Shown: in pieces, positions 44,401 through 55,365 of the stretch
How positions within the stretch are numbered: position 1 is the first letter of the stretch
How the letters are laid out: each line of letters opens with the position of its first letter
Assembly: GCA_904066235.2 (NCBI GenBank)
Contig: CAJFCV020000005.1
Span: 9,233,501-9,297,500 of the forward strand
Length of the DNA stretch: 64,000 nt
Direction: 5' to 3'
Source: Bursaphelenchus xylophilus
Lineage: Eukaryota; Nematoda; Chromadorea; Rhabditida; Aphelenchoididae
Notes under the pieces: model-generated
Told to the model about the DNA's origin: nothing
The model's database searches: none
What the model saw: the letters and a program-made list of their open reading frames with translations, nothing else
Made by a program: the position numbers and the translations under genes

Positions 44401-47400
44401 GGCGCTTGGGCCGATTATTCGGGCCGCCGGAATCCTATAATTGTCTGCGCATTCGGCGGTGTGATTTACGTGTTCCTCCAATTCCTCGACACTTTCATGA
44501 TCGCCAAAATGAATGTCTTTTACCTTTGGATAGCCTCCGAACTGTCATGCGGAATGGTTGGAGGGCTCTCCACATTAATGTCACAAAGTTTTGCGGTGGT
44601 TTCGGATGATGCAAGGGCTGATCATAGCTTTGTAAGTTTGCAGGCGTTTTGCGTAGACTTTCGAAATTTTTAAAGGGTAAGGGAATTCTGCTACATCATA
44701 GACGATACTAATATAGTAATTATTGTCCTTGAGCTACGACTTTGATCTTTTTTTATATTTTGCTTACAAATTGCGCATAGGCCACATATTGATTTCCTAG
44801 AATTTTAGCTCTCTCTAAGCGAGAAAAATAATATTTTTGCAGCCTTTACGGACGAGGTAATGTATCGGACCTGATTCAGTACACAAAAAAAACGCAACTT
44901 TTTGCATCCGGGAAGGATCAAAAACACTGCAAAATACATCCTTCTCCAACTAAAAAATCTCTGTTTTGACGGGCGCGTTTTTGAAATTGGAGGCTTTATG
45001 AACTCCCGTAAAACGAAAGCCTTCTGTACCGAGAAGTTTCAAACGTCCCATAAGTCAATTACAGTGGGGGACCTGATCCAGTGACAAAAAACATACTATT
45101 TTGCATCCGGAAGGTATCAAAAATGTGGCGAAATGCTTCCAAGTGAAAAAACTTCGTTTTGAAGGGCGCGCTTTTGAAATTGGAGTTTTTTCACTTGGAG
45201 AGGGAAGCATTTTGCCACATTTTTGATGCTTCCCGGATGCAAAATGGTATGGTTTTTGCCACTGAATCAGGTCGCTCACTGTATAGGCCATAATGAACTT
45301 CCATAGAGCAAAAAAATCAATAGCAAATAATTTTTCGGTCCCTCCCGTTTCGTCGTACAAAGTTTTACTGTAATTTAAAAATGATCATTTTCGGAGTCAT
45401 CATTCCCATTTCAGCACTCCGACTCAGTCCCTCTCCGAATAACAATCGCATCGGCGGTGCAGGCCTTTGGTAATTTGATGGGCAGTATGTCCGTATCGGC
45501 CATTGAGGGATTGGAGTATAAGACAGCGGCGGACAAAGTGTTCGCTTACCAATTGTGCTTCGGGATGTCCTTATTCACAATTTGCTTGGCATTTTCATAC
45601 ATGATCTTCTTCATGAGAGACAGTTACAAAGAAGGTAGGTGCCAGAAGTAAAATTTTGAAATCTTTGATCTGAATTTTTTAGTTATCGACCGAAACGAGG
45701 GATTATTGGTAATTAACGAAGAGGTGGATGAGAATGGAGTTCTGAGGGAGGAATCACCAAGAACTTTTAGTCCGTTTAACTCAATAAAAGGCTTATTGGA
45801 AGTGGCTTGCATGAAGAGGGAAGGGTACCTTCGGTTCTGCTTGAACTTTATTGTGGCCTCGATCTTCGTGGAAATGATGCTGTTTGGTAGGTTTTTACTG
45901 AAAATTGAAGTGTCTTCTATATATGCGGTGAATTTTGTGCTGGCTTCAAATTCTTTATAACGTTACTACATTACAGTAACGGAAATGATCCAGTGGCAAA
46001 AAACATACCATTTTGTATCCAGGAAGTATCAAAAAAAAAGCAGCAAAATGTCTCCCATTCCAATAAAAAAGCTCCGTTTTGAAGGCCTTTCTTCCCAAAA
46101 AGAGCGGTCTCGCTCGTGACATCGGAGTTGTTTCACTTGGAGAGGGAGGTATTTTGCTACATTTTTTGATACTTCCCGTTTGCAAAATGGTACGTTCTTT
46201 GCCACTGGATCAGGTCTTCCACTGTATAAACGCGGCCTTTGTCTTCTATTGAATCAGATTTTTATTGCACTTTTATGCGACTGCGAGGATTTCATCTCGC
46301 GCTTTGCAGAAACAACGAAGATTTTGTCCGAAAGTTAGAAATTTTGGTTTCCATTTCAATGACTTTTCATTTTGCAAACAAACCTCACTCAGGACCACGA
46401 AATTTTTCGGTCCTTTCCGGTTCGTTGTACAGAGATTTAATTCTCCATTGTCAAACCTCTGTACAATGCATCGAAGAGGCACAAAACTACTCACTTGGTC
46501 CTGATATGGGCCTATACCTGATGTGTGTGCAAAATTTAAAGAAAATTCGAGCGTCAGGACTTCTTACTTGTATAATAAGCCAAAAAATTTCAGATACTCA
46601 AATAACATGCCTGTTCGTGAAACGCCCTCCATTCGAGTGGTCGGATGCGACATTTTCCAACTTTTTCCTGATGCGCTTCATCTTCTTGACCTCCGGCATG
46701 GCCCTGTTGCCATTCATCATTCGGCAAATGAGCTTCTTGGGCCGGGAATTGTACATGGTCATTTTTGGAATTGGAAGCAATGTGGCGATCAACATGATCA
46801 TGGCATTTGCGAAGAATAGTCGGCAACTGTTGTGGAGTAGGCTTTATTTTTCAATTTATAGTCAAAAAGGTCCAATTTTAAGGGTGAAAAAAATTCTAAA
46901 TTTTGGCACAGTGCAGATGACAAAGTATAAATTTTGAGTTTCGAAAAATGCTTTTTTGATTTTTTTTTTCACTTTGAAAATTGTTATGTTTAAAACCGAT
47001 TTTGCATATCTACACGGTGCGGCTGAAACGCAACTTTTTTCTTGCACAGTGCAAATGACAAATTGGGTATAACGCACCGTGAAAATAAAAAAAGAAATTT
47101 TTTTTTCATACGAAAATTCATGTTCTGATTTCTTTGCACAGTGCATGCTATTTTTAGATTTTTTCTTGTCCGCACAGTGCAATTTGCAATTTCTTTTCTT
47201 CGCACAGTGCAGTCGAAAAAAATCTGCACCGTGCGGAGACAAAAAAAAATAAAAAAAAATAAAAATAAATTTGCGCACTGTGCGATCACATTTTACTTTC
47301 CGGAAAGGTCCGTCCGGAAAGTCGCCGAACTGATTTGGGGCGCTTGCACTGTGCGAAAAAAGTCAGAGTGCGAGCGACACCCGAAAAAAAGCCTATTGCA

Positions 47401-50400
47401 AGGTGCAAAAAGCGAGAAATTGCACAGTGCAAAGAAAACTCTTGTTTTCGCACAGTGCGTGTCGCCGATTCCAGTCGGGCGACTTTTCGACAGAACAAAT
47501 AAAAGAAAATCCTTTTTTTAGCCGTTCCTCTCTCCTTTCCGGCCGGCGCTATCGCTCCCGGCTTCCGAATCCTGTTGCCGAAATTGGTGCCTCAACAACA
47601 GACCTCTCGGATGTTCTCAATGGTCACTTGGGTCATGGTGGTGGGCCCAATGTTTTCGGCGTTGATCTTCAACAATGTTTACAAGGCCACCATGGCGAGT
47701 TGGCCGGGATTCGTCTTCTTTTTGCAGGGAGTGCTTTGTGCTGGAGTGGTGGTGGGATTGTGGTATGTTTAAAATACGATTTGAAAATTTCAAAGAAAAG
47801 TTTTTTAGGGTTGTAAAATACGCAAACACATCTTTTTGAAATTTTTCAAAACGCGTTTTATTACAAATCGTAGTTTGGCCCGGACATTGTTAAAATCAGT
47901 GTCTCAGAATTGAACGAAAATTGGTCAACTTAATCACTGATAGGCACAAAACATTCGCTTTCTTTGTTTTTGCCCAAAATTACCGTATGACGGCATACTG
48001 TAACATCATTTTTAAAAAAAGATATGCCCTAATCGAGAAAACGAAGCGCTATTTCAGCGCAAATTGAGTTCGGGTATATGTTTTCGATCATGTAGAACAT
48101 TTTTGTAATTGTCACCGAAAACTAAAAATTACATCTAAGCTATGTTACACTTGAGACAACATACCATTTCGGGTATAAAAAATGCAGTTCGGACGAGGCG
48201 CAGATTTTGAAACCGGAATACTAAACTTCAAGCCTCGTCTAACAAACCATAAAAATTTCAGAAAGATCAAATATATAGTTTTTGAGATATCGGACATTCA
48301 ACGTCTCATGTGCAAGATCACCTTGACCCCGAAAAAAACTGGCATTCTTAGGGTTTTGGCTAGGCGCAGATTTTGAAAGTTTCCAATACTTTTTTATGAG
48401 ATTTTAGGGGGATATAGAAAGTTTCAGAGGAAAAAAATGAATAGTTTTTGAGAAACCGGCCAAAATACCTTGTTTTAGGTCATCAGATGCCCGAAAAAAT
48501 CTGGCATTCTTAGGGTTTTGGCTAGGCGCAGATTTTGAAAGTTTCCAATACATTTTTATGACATTTTAGGAGGATATAGAAAGTTTCAGAGGAAAAAAAT
48601 GAATAGTTTTTGAGAAACCGGCCAAAATACCTTGTTTTAGGTCATCAGATGCCCGAAAAAAACTGGCATTCTTAGGGTTTTGGCTAGGCGCAGATTTTGA
48701 AAGTTTCCAATACTTTTTTATGAGATTTTAGGGGGATATAGAAAGTTTCAGAGGAAAAAAATGAATAGTTTTTGAGAAACCGGCCAAAATACCTTGTTTT
48801 AGGTCATCAGATGCCCGAAAAAATCTGGCATTCTTAGGGTTTTGGCTAGGCGCAGATTTTGAAAGTTTCCAATACATTTTTATGACATTTTAGGAGGATA
48901 TAGAAAGTTTCAGAGGAAAAAAATGAATAGTTTTTGAGAAACCGGCCAAAATACCTTGTTTTAGGTCATCAGATGCCCGAAAAAATCTGGCATTCTTAGG
49001 TTTTTGGCTAGGCGCAGATTTTGAAAGTTTCCAATACTTTTTTATGAGATTTTAGGGAGATATAGAAAGTTTCAGAGGAAAAAAATGAATAGTTTTTGAG
49101 AAATCGGCCAAAATACCTTGTTTTAGGTCATCAGATGCCCGAAAAAATCTGGCATTCTTAGGTTTTTGGCTAGGCGCAGATTTTGAAAATTTCCAATACA
49201 TTTTTATGACATTTTAGGAGGATATAGAAAGTTTCAGAGGAAAAAAATGAATAGTTTTTGAGAAATCGACCAAAATACCTTGTTTTAGGTCATCAGATGC
49301 CCGAAAAAATCTGGCATTCTTAGGTTTTTGGCTAGGCGCTGATTTTGAAAGTTTCCAATACTTTTTTATGAGATTTTAGGGAGATATAGAAAGTTTCAGA
49401 GGAAAAAAATGAATAGTTTTTGAGAAATCGACCAAAATACCTTGTTTTAGGTCATCAGATGCCCGAAAAAATCTGGCATTCTTAGGTTTTTGGCTAGGCG
49501 CAGATTTTGAAAGTTTCCAATACATTTTTATGACATTTTAGGAGGAAATAGAAAGTTTCAGTGGAAAAAAGTGAATAGTTTTTGAGATATCGACCATGGT
49601 GAACCTGTTATAGGTCAAGTTGCTGGAAAATTCGACCAATTTTCTTCGGCATCTCTTTTTTTCCGAGATATATGTGTGTTACTGTTTTTTTCTCCAAATT
49701 GAGGTATTTTGGCCGATTTCTCAAAAACTATTCATTTTTTTCCTCTGAAACTTTCTATATCCTCCTAAAATGTCATAAAAATGTATTGAAAACTTTCAAA
49801 ATCTGCGCCTAGCCAAAAACCTAAGAATGCCAGATTTTTTCGGGCATCTGATGGCCTAAAACAAGGTATTTTGGCCGATTTCTCAAAAACTATTCATTTT
49901 TTTCCTCTGAAACTTTCTATATCCTCCTAAAATGTCATAAAAATGTATTGGAAACTTTCAAAATCTGCGCCTAGCCAAAACCCTAAGAATGCCAGATTTT
50001 TTCGGGCATCTGATGACCTAAAACAAGGTATTTTGGCCGGTTTCTCAAAAACTATTCATTTTTTCCTCTGAAACTTTCTATATCCTCCTAAAATGTCATA
50101 AAAATGTATTGGAAACTTTCAAAATCTGCGCCTAGCCAAAAACCTAAGAATGCCAGATTTTTTCGGGCATCTGATGACCTAAAACAAGGTATTTTGGCCG
50201 GTTTCTCAAAAACTATTCATTTTTTCCTCTGAAACTTTCTATATCCTCCTAAAATGTCATAAAAATGTATTGGAAACTTTCAAAATCTGCGCCTAGCCAA
50301 AACCCTAAGAATGCCAGTTTTTTCGGGGTCAAGGTGATCTTGCACATGAGACATTGAATGTCCGATATCTCAAAAACTATATATTTGATCTTTCTGAAAT

Positions 50401-51202
50401 TTTTATGGTTTGTTAGACGAGGCTTGAAGTTTAGTATTCCGGTTTCAAAATCTGCGCCTCGTCCGAACTGCATTTTTTATACCCGAAATGGTATGTTGTC
50501 TCAAGTGTAACATAGCTTAGATGTAATTTTTAGTTTTCGGTGACAATTACAAAAATGTTCTACATGATCGAAAACATATACCCGAACTCAATTTGCGCTG
50601 AAATAGCGCTTCGTTTTCTCGATTAGGGCATATCTTTTTTAAAAATGATGTTACAGTATGCCGTCATACGGTAATTTTGGGCAAAAACAAAGAAAGCGAA
50701 TGTTTTGTGCCTATCAGTGATTAAGTTGACCAATTTTCGTTCAATTCTGAGATGCCGATTTTAACAATGTCCGCCCTCTGTTAGGCTAAGCTCCAAAGTG
50801 TGGCAAAACGCGTTTTAAAAACTAAAATTTTTTTTATGTCTGTAAAATACGGATTGTTTTGAAGAATTTTTTTAAATTTTTAAAATACGGTCTTTCCAAC
50901 AGACTTTTTTGGCTTAAAAAATCCGAAAATTTTTTTAAAAAAATATTTGTAAAATACGGCGATTATTTTGTCCATAATTTTTTACCTTCAGTATTGTCCA
51001 TTACCTCCTTCGTCCTCTGTGGCAGAGAGATACAATCTTATTGGATCAAGACCTCCTCCTACCGGTCGATGATGACATTTTGGACGAGGATCAAGGAATT
51101 GTATTCAATCCAGAATGTGAACGATCCCTCTCAGTGACGGCTGTAAACTCCGAGGAGGAAGACAGCGCAGAGCGAGCGAGACCTGTGATAAACAGTATTT
51201 AA
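41434..51202 (+). CDS. SLC46-like major facilitator transporter
   Basis: Nine exons (41434-41496, 42940-43191, 43266-43382, 44359-44631, 45415-45634, 45683-45886, 46594-46836, 47522-47762, 50992-51202) give 607 residues. A basic Ser/Arg-rich cytosolic N-terminus (to ~62) precedes the first membrane helix (~70-92), then a Cys/Asn-containing outer loop (DSSNVSEVCMNLDRLNDT) typical of SLC46, and IVATITVVISSPIMGAWADY with SGRR, the MFS loop 2-3 signature. The second half opens KRPPFEWSDATFSNFFLMRF, also SLC46-like. The C-terminus is a long acidic cytosolic tail. The SLC46 family includes the proton-coupled folate transporter SLC46A1; this substrate is unknown. Exon 1 is the least certain. Introns hold family A, B and E elements, and the last intron (47763-50991) holds a 2.9-kb inverted repeat, yet frame and splice sites are intact. 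Confidence 0.82.
43415..43660. mobile_element. Family A MITE in SLC46-like intron 3
   Basis: The ~245-bp palindrome runs from CAGTGGAGGGAAATGATCCA to its complement ending CCCGCCACTG before TA. The core TGCCTCCCTCTCCAAGTG is inverted at the right as CACTTGGAGAAGGAAGCA. Confidence 0.85.
43746..44197. mobile_element. Family B MITE, complete, in SLC46-like intron 3
   Basis: Begins ACAAGGGAAGTACCCCAAGT and ends ACTTGGGGTACTTGCCTTGT, TIRs of about 30 bp over a total of 452 bp. It lies only 85 bp downstream of the family A copy in the same intron. Confidence 0.88.
44863..45281. mobile_element. Family A: one half copy and one complete copy in SLC46-like intron 4
   Basis: 44863-44990 holds only the left half. 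45062-45281 is complete, from CAGTGGGGGACCTGATCCAG to GTCGCTCACTG, with TA on both sides (45060-45061, 45282-45283), the target duplication expected of Tc1/mariner-type movement. Confidence 0.85.
45974..46224. mobile_element. Family A MITE in SLC46-like intron 6
   Basis: CAGTAACGGAAATGATCCAG to its inverted end CAGGTCTTCCACTG, flanked by TA at both sides (45972-45973, 46225-46226). Confidence 0.85.
46270..46575. mobile_element. Degraded family B copy in SLC46-like intron 6
   Basis: CTCGCGCTTTGCAGAAACAA and TGTGTGTGCAAAATTTAAAG are family B interior marks; termini are eroded, and the right end reads CAGGACTTCTTACTTGT. Confidence 0.65.
46990..47505. mobile_element. Family E cluster in SLC46-like intron 7
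   Basis: At 47296-47505 a family E element begins near GGTCCGTCCGGAAAGTCGCC. The preceding 300 bp carry many copies of the 9-bp palindrome-like GCACAGTGC and its variants (GCACCGTGC, GCACTGTGC) separated by A/T runs. Nothing here is coding. Confidence 0.75.
47881..50773. repeat. 2.9-kb inverted repeat built on 162-bp tandem units, in the last SLC46-like intron
   Basis: Outer arms 47881-48340 and 50305-50773 are near-identical reverse complements (from CGGACATTGTTAAAATC). Inside the left arm are eight tandem units of exactly 162 bp (GGCTAGGCGC marker at 48359, 48521, 48683, 48845, 49007, 49169, 49331, 49493). Inside the right arm are four inverted units spaced 162/161 bp (49804-50288). A ~110-bp unique loop (about 49590-49700) separates the arms. 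Left units alternate between two variants, TTATGAGATTTTAGGGGG and TTATGACATTTTAGGAGG, so the real left repeat is a 324-bp dimer; all right units are of the second variant. The outer borders lie 20-35 bp from the palindromic 12-mer AAAACGCGTTTT on both sides. No protein is encoded. Confidence 0.92.
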
Positions 51203-51546
51203 TGGGTATTTATGCACATATGTACATCATTTTTCGAAGGTATTGTTATCCTCTAAATTCCAAATTTTTTTGTATTCCACAAAATGAAAATTATAAAAAC
51301 TGGTAACATCACTTTTAAAGGCCTTCACACAAACACCTCTATAACTTTTACGACATGTCTTTGACATGATTTTGTACATAATCTCCAAATAAATTAATAA
51401 AATAAATTAAATTTATTCTCCCGTTTCTCTTTGGCTTGAAATGTTTTGAAAGACCGAGGTTATGAGATTCTTTTTGACATAAAGAATTTGTCTGTATATT
51501 GTACATCTAGACGGACGTCGACTTTACACTTGAATGTGTAGATTTC
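51203..51546. other. Convergent 3' region
   Basis: Holds the SLC46-like 3' UTR with overlapping AATAAA signals (around 51387-51407) and the end of the GPCR gene on the other strand. Confidence 0.45.
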
Positions 51547-54500
51547 TCATTGCCATACACCTGATTTGGAGACTCCACTGGTCGCATTCCCATTGTTCAT
51601 GTTCTTCTTCCTGGGCGCCTGATAAATAATGCCCATCAAGTAGAGGGCGTTGAGAGCGAACTGAAAAAAGTATTTATTAGCATTAGATAGTAGACCTTTT
51701 TTGTGAGGATGCAGTAAATTTTTTTGAAAAAATTTCAATAATTTGTTAAATTCAAAATTAAAATTTTTTTTTCAAAAATGGTTGAACTGGTTTCTATTAT
51801 AGTAAGCATTTTGCAGAAAGCAATGAATTTTTTGTACCTAAAATCATCGTTTTGCACAAGTTTTGGCATAAAAATCTTTAGTTTTTTTTCTGCTACTAGG
51901 CCGTTCGCAAAGTGATTTTCGCGACATGCACTGTGCGAAGACCAAAGTTCACATTCGCACTGTGCAGCACTATTTTTTAATCCGTTCACAAAGTTGCTGG
52001 AGTGCTTTTTGGCGTTTGCACTGTGCGAAAAAAGTCAGGGTGCGAGCGACAGCCAAAACAAGCTTATTGTACGGTGCAAAGGCAACAAATTGCACAGTGC
52101 AACGTGAACTTCTCTTTTCGCACAGTGCATGTCGCGGAACTGAAATTATTTTTTGCACTGTGCAGAAAACGTCAGGGTGCGAGCGACAGCCAAAAAAATC
52201 CTATTGCACGGTGCAAAAAGCAACCAATTGCACAGTGCAACGTGAATTTTTCTTTTCGCACAGTGCATATCGCAAAAATCGCTCCAGCGACAAAGGACTC
52301 TTTGGCTTTCGGGCTGGCTCATAATTTTTTTCTGTCGGTGCATACGCCAGAAATTATGTACTCTAGCGGCTTTACAATCGGAGGATAGTCTGAGAGGTTT
52401 CCAAAAAAAGTGAAATTTGTTTTCAAAAAAAAATAGGAGATCTCGGATTTCTCTCTGCACTTTTCATACTTCCTGGTCTTTTGTAATCTCCTGTGTACCT
52501 GCAAAGTACGTGCGAAACTATGTAATAATATTTTTCAACTTCCCAATTTCCTCAAAAAGTACAAAAATTTCCTACATACCTGTGCAAAATACAGCATTTG
52601 ACTGAGATCTTGGAAGAAGGCAAACCACGCTTCATTTGCGATTTTCTCCACCGTCGAAATGTCCGCCATTGTAAAGTAGAGCCTCAGCAAATAATTGGGC
52701 AGGTTCATGCCCAAATCGAGAACCGAAATGCACAAGCACCTCTTCAGGATGCGGATTTGTTGAGCTCTCCGGTGCGATCGAGGCTTGGCGTTCCTCGCTG
52801 ACAGCGAAGTCTTGGATTTGACGGAGAGAGAGGGCGTGCAGGGATTGCAAAGCGGCATGGCCAGAGGGTTCTGTGGGGAGTCGCATTTGTCGAGTGAGTT
52901 GTTGGAAGGGGAATAGGCCGGCTTCGGGATGGAATCGGTGGAATGAACGGTCTTGATGTACAGAGCTTGGGTTTCGTCGGACTGGAAACAATGATATTTA
53001 TTATAAAAATAGGCAATAAATAAACTCTGTAAAGCAAATCGCAGATGACCAAGAAAACTTAAGTTTTGAAGGAGTAATTTTTGAAAAATTCAACTAGAAA
53101 ATTTAGAAAAATTTCGTATTTCGATTTTCGATGTGATCTCTGTCTATTAACGGTTCTTTTTGACCTCAAATTTGAGCTCATTTCCACCTCACACTCTATG
53201 ATATCGCCCATCCAAAAGTTTACATACCGTCGCTGGTTTCGACGGCCTATGGCATTGCGCGTCGGTAAAAGCGGGATCAAAGTCGCTGATGCTGGACGGG
53301 CCTCTGCTTTTCCAAACCGAGTGACAGCAGAGTACTCGAAAGTCGAGCACTGTGATCAGCACGAGCGGCAGAAAGTAGCTCCATGTGATCTCGGCCAACT
53401 GTATCCGGAAGCCCCATTCTTCGGGCAGAGTTTCGACGCAGCCTCTGGCACGAACATCGAATTTGACGTCGAAGAGGATCCAGGCCTCAAATAATCCGCA
53501 CATAAGGACGACTGTGGCCTGGAAGAAAGGGAATTGTATAGTTAGTCGGTAGCAATGCAAAAAATTTTATAGTTGTCTAACGTGTCAAAAGAAATTATAC
53601 ATAATAAAGTCAAATAGGGTATCAGAAAAACGCTTCTATTCAAAACTTTTTTTTTAGTTTTTTTGTGATACTTTTGATACATTTTGATACCAAATTTGGG
53701 CTCTTATAAAATTCCTTTTTGACCTGCTCCGTAAAACGCAATAGTCCCACTTACCACAGCGAACATTGGCTCTTTATTCAGCCGAAGATGAGCGTATGGC
53801 CGATAAATGGCAATGTAGCGTATGGCTGACATCACCAGCCAGCACCATATTGAGAATGCGGACGCTGCATGGATTAGAAACAGGTCTATCTGCAAGCAAA
53901 TTATCCATAAATATCAAAACAAAAACATCCGAAAAATAAATGAAATATTATAGATACTGTAAAAATTACTATGCTAAATCAAACAAAAAATTATTATTGA
54001 TGGTGCCTACTTTGCAGACGACCGTCATTGTCTGCGGATTTCGCAGACCGAGGTACTGAATGGAGAGCATCAACAACAATGCCCCCAGAGAGATGGTGTC
54101 TGCCATTGCCATCAACGCCAATAATCGGAGGGAAATCCGAGTGGTCGAAGCTTGTCGTTTGCTGCAAATAAAAGAATGTATTCTTGCTTGTGTATGTTTG
54201 GCGTAGTTTTTTTCACATCGAAAATTACCCAATTCGGTGACTTTCAGAAATAATTTCATCGTTCTTTCCGTCTGTCGGGAAAATAATGCGGATTTGTCGC
54301 GTCCAAAGCTGCAAAAAATTTCTTTCCGACTACTGGATTGAAAATCTCAAGCTCATTTACTATTATAGTGTAAAAACTTTGCACAAAAAATCAGATTTTT
54401 TTCAGCGGAAACAAAGAAGTTATAGGTAAAAACCATTTCTCGCCTGGCCAACTCTCCTCAATTAGCGTGCTCTCTTAAGAACAAGAACTTTGGATATTCG

Positions 54501-55365
54501 AAAACAGCAAGCTAAGAGCATTAGAGCTGCTCATCAGAAGAGGTATAATAATTTTGGTGCTCTAATGACTCTAATAACAACAAAAAAATAAAAAAGTTTC
54601 AACCCTTACTTTGTTCGATTCCCTTTGCAAAACACCAGCACATTGAACGCGATCCCAAAGACGCATGTGGCCGACAAAAAGATTCTCAACGGTGAAATGG
54701 AGGTAGGTGCGTGCAGTTCCAGCTGTAGCTCCTCTTTCTCGGAGTAATTTTGCATCGCGTAACACCCAAAATCTTGAGGATATGAATTGCGGAAAGGCCA
54801 AGGGAAAACTGAAAATTGAATTAAAATAATGACGAGTTATAAAACAAACGCGATAAAATTAACATGCGACATGTGCGTAGATAGAAACCTAATTTTACAA
54901 GAAATCAAATTTTGACATGCAATCGTTCGGAATTGGGCTAAAAATGGATGATATAGAGGCGAAGTGGACAAGAACTAGATTTTTCTGGATTTGGGCGGAG
55001 CCAAAAAATTAGTTTAAAATAAAAATGATTTTTGTGAAAAAACAAGAAGCAATAGGCAAAAACACTTGGCTATGACCCTCCAATTTTATACAAAACTTGT
55101 CGCGAATTACTATGGAAATAATTTTTTAAGACGTATTTTAAATTTTTAGCTCACGCTTTACAAACCCCACGCGTTTTTTGAAAATTTTTTAAGTTCAGAA
55201 ACATTTTTTTCCACACTTGATACCTAGTGTAATATAAAAATTGCCCACCCACCGGCGAACTCCCAAAAAATAGAGAAAAAATCTTGGGCGATAAACAACT
55301 GGTGCCTTTGGCTTCAACTTACTCTGACTGGACCTGTTTTCCGAAGCCCTGTAGCATGATGACAT
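51547..55365 (-). CDS. Rhodopsin-family seven-helix GPCR, probably a peptide/amine-type receptor
   Basis: Seven exons (55365-55323, 54808-54610, 54161-54011, 53889-53755, 53518-53228, 52981-52580, 51660-51547) join in frame to 444 residues. Helix 1 lies in ISPLRIFLSATCVFGIAFNV, helix 2 in LLALMAMADTISLGALLLML (with the helix-2 Asp), and the outer-loop Cys in TVVCK. Helix 3 ends in SAIRYIAIYRPY, an R-Y variant of the DRY motif. Cys in GCVETLPEEWG is the likely disulphide partner. A long Ser-rich third inner loop spans the exon 5-6 junction, with helix 6 in CLCISVLDLGMNLPNYLL and helix 7 in LSQMLYFAQFALNALYLMGI. The ligand cannot be told. Exon 1 is supported mainly by intron phase and a good donor. 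A family E cluster lies in the last intron. Confidence 0.8.
51895..52275. mobile_element. Family E tandem cluster in the last GPCR intron
   Basis: Two to three head-to-tail partial units each carry TTGCACTGTGC, GTCAGGGTGCGAGCGACAGC, a GCACGGTGCAAA variant and TTTTCGCACAGTGCATGTCG. The first unit starts near GGCCGTTCGCAAAGTG and the last ends at CGCTCCAGCGAC. Confidence 0.78.
54271..54510. mobile_element. Lone family D end and family B fragments in a GPCR intron
   Basis: CTGTCGGGAAAATAATGCGG at 54271 has no matching right end nearby. It is followed at about 54430-54510 by eroded family B interior (AATTAGCGTGCTCTCTTAAG). Both lie in intron 2. Confidence 0.5.

Noticed and set aside
46862..47289. 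Minus-strand frames with repeated HCA/CTVR residues
   Set aside because: They translate the GCACAGTGC repeat; repetition reflects DNA, not protein.
48182..48376. Protein-coding frame MQFGRGADFETG and its mirror at 50473-50249
   Set aside because: The two frames are the same sequence in the inverted arms of a repeat inside an intron; no start context or domain.
48340..50300. CRISPR array
   Set aside because: Units are contiguous 162-bp repeats with no variable spacers, in inverted arms, in a eukaryotic intron.
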